DNA of 6,898 bases, from contig JAEWAC010000332.1 of the NCBI GenBank assembly GCA_023391895.1, positions 1 through 6,898 of the forward strand, written 5' to 3'. Origin of the DNA: Bacteroidota bacterium. GTDB lineage: Bacteria; Bacteroidota; Bacteroidia; Chitinophagales; Chitinophagaceae. Below the pieces are notes generated by a model that made no database searches, had not been told where the DNA came from, and worked only from the letters and a program-made list of their open reading frames with translations. Both the position numbers and the translations under genes were made by a program. This document shows positions 4,570 through 6,898 of the stretch, piece by piece; position 1 is the stretch's first letter; every line of letters starts with the position of its first letter.

Positions 4570-6039
4570 ATGACTAAACCAGACATAACCTATTTGTTCG
4601 ACACCGCCATTCCTGTACAAATCATCCGCCTGCGCAATGCCAGCTGGGTTCTGCCCTTTTTATACAAAGTTTTCAAAACCCATAACCTTTATGTGATTTC
4701 GGAACCGGCCCTCATTTCAAAGCTGGCCGAAGAACTGCACACCCATACCGACAGCCTGGAAGAACGGGAAGAAGCCAATATTGAGTTTGGCGAAAACGAT
4801 GAGAACCGGGCCCGAAAGTATTTATTGAACTGGGTACAGAAAAGGCTGCTGCAGGATTTTCCCGACAGCAACTCGGTCACCCAATACCAGTTGAGCACCC
4901 ATACCGAAAAAGTGTTTCAGTGGCTGCAAAGCCTGGAGAAAAGGCAGTTTGTAGGTACGGAAAGCCGTTTCCGCTTTTTATTTCAGTCCCTGAAAGAAAT
5001 GGTGGAACACACCCAAGACGACCGAAAACGCCGCCTGGAAGAGCTCAAAAACAAACGAGCGGAAGTTGACAAGCAGATCAAAAAACTGGAAATGGGCGGA
5101 CAGGTAGAGGTATTTACCAATGCCCAGATTCAGGAGCGCTTGGAGTGGTTTACCCGCTTATGCCATGAGTTGTTGAGTGATTTCAGAGAGGTGGAAGACA
5201 ACTTCAAGCAAATTCACCGCAATATTGTAGAACAGCATACCAAAGCCGAAGTGAATAAAGGCGCCATTGTGGGTTATGCATTTGAAGCCTATGACGCCTT
5301 GCGCAATAGCGACCAAGGCAAAAGCTTTTATGCATTCTGGGACTTTCTTATTTCCCGCGAAGGCCAGGAAGAATGGCGCCAGATGACCGATCATTTACTG
5401 GAGTCGCTAGACGACCGCGACATCAACAGTGACAACAGAAGCTTTCTGCAAAACATGAAATCCCTGTTGCTGCAAAACGGCCGCAGTGTATACGAGGCCA
5501 ACGATAAAATGGCTGAAAAACTCAGTCGTATTATTACCGAAAAAGAAATGGCCCGCCACCGCCGCACCCGGCAACAGATCAACCATATTAAAGAACTGGT
5601 GTTCCAGTTTATTGACGAAGAGCAGGTGCCTTGCGGCTTACAGATGCATGAGCCCATGGATATAACCATGAACATGGAGCGGCGGCTCAATTTCAACCAA
5701 AAGCAAGCTATTGCCATTGTAAAACAGCCCACCAATGCCCTGGAGAAAATTGAAGACATGGAACGCTTCAGCCGCTTGCTCCATACCAGTGCCATTGATA
5801 AAAAAAGACTGTGGGAAAATGTAGAAGAAGTATTACAAAGCCGGGAAACGGCCACGCTGAGAGAGGTGATCAAAAACGTGGGACTGGAAAAAGGGGTAGC
5901 TGAAGTGATTACCTACTTCAGTTTTCTAAAGGAAAAAAGCAATCGGGTGCAAACGCTCGATACCCTGACGGAATTGATCCCGTTGAATACCGAACAAACC
6001 AGTTTTATTGAAGTTCCTTACCTACTTTTTAGCAAGTAA
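4570..6039 (+). CDS. jetA: Wadjet subunit JetA (DUF3375, kleisin-like)
   Basis: The 489-residue protein fits the DUF3375 family, the JetA/MksF kleisin of type I Wadjet systems. In the family, it bridges the JetC SMC heads and recruits JetB to form a MukBEF-like DNA motor in the cytoplasm. Visible family features include the N-terminal helical segment NASWVLPFLYKVFKTHN (residues 23-39), with ARKYLLNWVQKRLL (81-94) next. A winged-helix-like stretch follows, ending in WLQSLEKRQFVGTESRFRFL (118-137). A charged coiled-coil segment at about 153-175 (RKRRLEELKNKRAEVDKQIK region) precedes a long helical middle. A C-terminal domain ends IEVPYLLFSK (480-489). Length is normal for the family. The frame is open upstream to a TTG at 4492, but the ATG at 4570 is preferred: the first 26 codons are unlike the family and overlap the candidate promoter. 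It is the first gene of the operon, 14 nt before jetB. Confidence 0.9.
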   Translation: MTKPDITYLFDTAIPVQIIRLRNASWVLPFLYKVFKTHNLYVISEPALISKLAEELHTHTDSLEEREEANIEFGENDENRARKYLLNWVQKRLLQDFPDSNSVTQYQLSTHTEKVFQWLQSLEKRQFVGTESRFRFLFQSLKEMVEHTQDDRKRRLEELKNKRAEVDKQIKKLEMGGQVEVFTNAQIQERLEWFTRLCHELLSDFREVEDNFKQIHRNIVEQHTKAEVNKGAIVGYAFEAYDALRNSDQGKSFYAFWDFLISREGQEEWRQMTDHLLESLDDRDINSDNRSFLQNMKSLLLQNGRSVYEANDKMAEKLSRIITEKEMARHRRTRQQINHIKELVFQFIDEEQVPCGLQMHEPMDITMNMERRLNFNQKQAIAIVKQPTNALEKIEDMERFSRLLHTSAIDKKRLWENVEEVLQSRETATLREVIKNVGLEKGVAEVITYFSFLKEKSNRVQTLDTLTELIPLNTEQTSFIEVPYLLFSK

Positions 6040-6053
6040 AAACGATTAGCATT

Positions 6054-6647
6054 ATGACACCAGATAAACAATCGCAACTCCTGCCCTACACCACCGTGTT
6101 CATTAAATTATTGAAAGGTCCGGTGGAATACCTGGAAAAAAATACCTGGGAACAGCTGCTGCAATACCAGTCGGAGCTGACCCTGTTTTTACAAAGGCTG
6201 GGGCTCAAACTGATTTGTGATAAAGAAGACGGATATGCCTATGTTGAGCAAATCAGGCTGGATGAAGAAGATACCACTGTGGGCTGGATCCGGCGCAGCC
6301 CTTTGGGTTACGATGAAAGCGTACTGCTGGTATTGCTACGCGAAATGATGGCCGATTTTGAAGTGGGCGAAGCCACCAACCGCGAGTTGATTAAAAAGCG
6401 GCGAGAAATAAAAGAGTATACGGAACTATTCTTTCGTGAAAATGCTAGCCGCGTCAAGTTCATCAAGGAACTCGACCGGTTGATTGATAAAGTAGTGGAA
6501 CTGGGTTTTCTGGAAAAGGTAGAAACCGGCACCATGCCCGATGACCACAAGTTCCGCATCAAAAAGATCATTAAAGCAAAAGTAGACAATGAGGTTTTGG
6601 AGAATTTTAAACTACAACTAACGGATCATGCAGCTAAATGTATTTAA
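6054..6647 (+). CDS. jetB: Wadjet subunit JetB (DUF4194, KITE-like)
   Basis: The 197-residue protein matches the DUF4194 family, the JetB/MksE KITE subunit that dimerises and binds the JetA kleisin. The clearest signature is RRSPLGYDESVLLVLLREMM at residues 80-99, the family's (R)xxPLxYxESLLLVLLRE motif. It is followed by a charged helix (110-130), typical of the region before the second winged helix, and RVKFIKELDRLIDKVVELGFL at 133-153, with FRIKKIIKAKV (167-177) as a final strand-helix. No catalytic residues are expected. The ATG at 6054 is the only sensible start and gives normal length; the 14-nt gap from jetA has no clear Shine-Dalgarno box. The 3' end overlaps jetC by 20 nt, which suggests translational coupling and fixed stoichiometry. 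Confidence 0.88.
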   Translation: MTPDKQSQLLPYTTVFIKLLKGPVEYLEKNTWEQLLQYQSELTLFLQRLGLKLICDKEDGYAYVEQIRLDEEDTTVGWIRRSPLGYDESVLLVLLREMMADFEVGEATNRELIKKRREIKEYTELFFRENASRVKFIKELDRLIDKVVELGFLEKVETGTMPDDHKFRIKKIIKAKVDNEVLENFKLQLTDHAAKCI

Positions 6648-6898
6648 TACCGATCAGCACAAGTCGGGTTTTCGTTTGCAATACATGGAGATTTACAATT
6701 GGGGCACTTTTGACGAGCATGTGTGGAAAATTGAACCCGGTGGCGAAACTTCCCTGCTGACCGGCGCCAACGGCAGTGGTAAAACCACCTTTGTAGATGC
6801 CCTGCTGACCCTGATTGTACCGGAAAAAAAACACCGCTTTTACAACCAGTCGTCCGGCAGCGATAAAAAAGGCGACCGTACGGAAGAGACCTATGTAC
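6628..6898 (+). CDS. jetC: Wadjet subunit JetC (SMC/MukB-like ATPase), 5' part only
   Basis: The first 90 codons are present and the gene runs off the right edge; full JetC proteins are usually over 1,000 residues. The start MQLNVFNTDQ leads to FRLQYMEIYNWGTFDEHVW (residues 15-33), the opening strand set of SMC/RecN/SbcC-type ATPase heads of the AAA_29 kind. An intact Walker A follows, GANGSGKTT (46-54, with K52 and T53 for ATP phosphate and Mg2+ binding), then FVDALLTLIVP (55-65). NQSSGSDKKGDRTEETYV (73-90) corresponds to the polar segment that follows Walker A in JetC/MksB proteins. JetC dimers with JetA and JetB extrude DNA loops using ATP. The ATG at 6628 lies within the jetB 3' end in a different frame. 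Walker B, hinge, coiled coils and the following jetD cannot be seen here. Confidence 0.9.
   Translation, partial: MQLNVFNTDQHKSGFRLQYMEIYNWGTFDEHVWKIEPGGETSLLTGANGSGKTTFVDALLTLIVPEKKHRFYNQSSGSDKKGDRTEETYV

Noticed and set aside
5391..5873. 160-codon minus-strand frame inside jetA
   Set aside because: It is antisense to a clear DUF3375 coding sequence and very rich in Ser/Arg/Cys, typical of a shadow frame.
1..6898. CRISPR array, tRNA or rRNA genes
   Set aside because: No regularly spaced repeats and no tRNA- or rRNA-like sequence were found on either strand.

Overview
The window looks like a chromosomal stretch from a Bacteroidetes bacterium, most likely of the Chitinophagaceae type. Three things point there: several candidate -7 boxes of the Bacteroidetes form TAnnTTTG, the mostly weak ribosome-binding sites, and the protein families seen (a GYF_2/DUF4339-type membrane protein and small Chitinophagaceae-like hypothetical proteins). 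This placement is inference from style, not from a marker gene.

Left part (1-2206): gene-poor and AT-rich, with small genes and probable remnants. It holds a small zinc-ribbon protein (447-707, minus) whose frame continues upstream without an ATG, a DUF2158/YodC-like small protein (977-1198, minus), an unrecognised 81-residue protein (1464-1709, plus), and a long intergenic stretch. That stretch carries a convincing hairpin terminator (1876-1906) just after a 39-codon minus-strand reading frame (1918-2037), which may be a decayed gene.

Middle part (2207-4210): two convergent genes. The first encodes a 496-residue single-pass membrane protein with an N-terminal GYF_2-like domain, long Pro/Ala/Lys-rich linkers and a C-terminal FxLYD-like beta domain. 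The second, on the minus strand, encodes a 156-residue helical protein conserved in appearance but of unknown function. It lies between two 26-bp inverted repeats matching at 24 of 26 positions. The core of that repeat, ACTTTTTAAAAAACCCATAT, occurs four times in the window (near 1731, 3717, 4215 and 4386).

Right part (4211-6898): a 359-bp divergent intergenic region with hairpins and candidate promoters, followed by the start of a type I Wadjet operon. jetA (DUF3375, kleisin-like), jetB (DUF4194, KITE-like) and the first 90 codons of jetC (SMC/MukB-like ATPase with an intact Walker A motif) are present. jetA and jetB are 14 nt apart, and jetB overlaps jetC by 20 nt. JetABC together would form a condensin-like, DNA-loop-extruding complex; the partner nuclease JetD is expected just beyond the right edge. 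Wadjet systems protect cells by recognising and cleaving small circular plasmid DNA. Wadjet is a known system; the less explained structures are the repeat motif and the inverted-repeat-flanked gene upstream of it.
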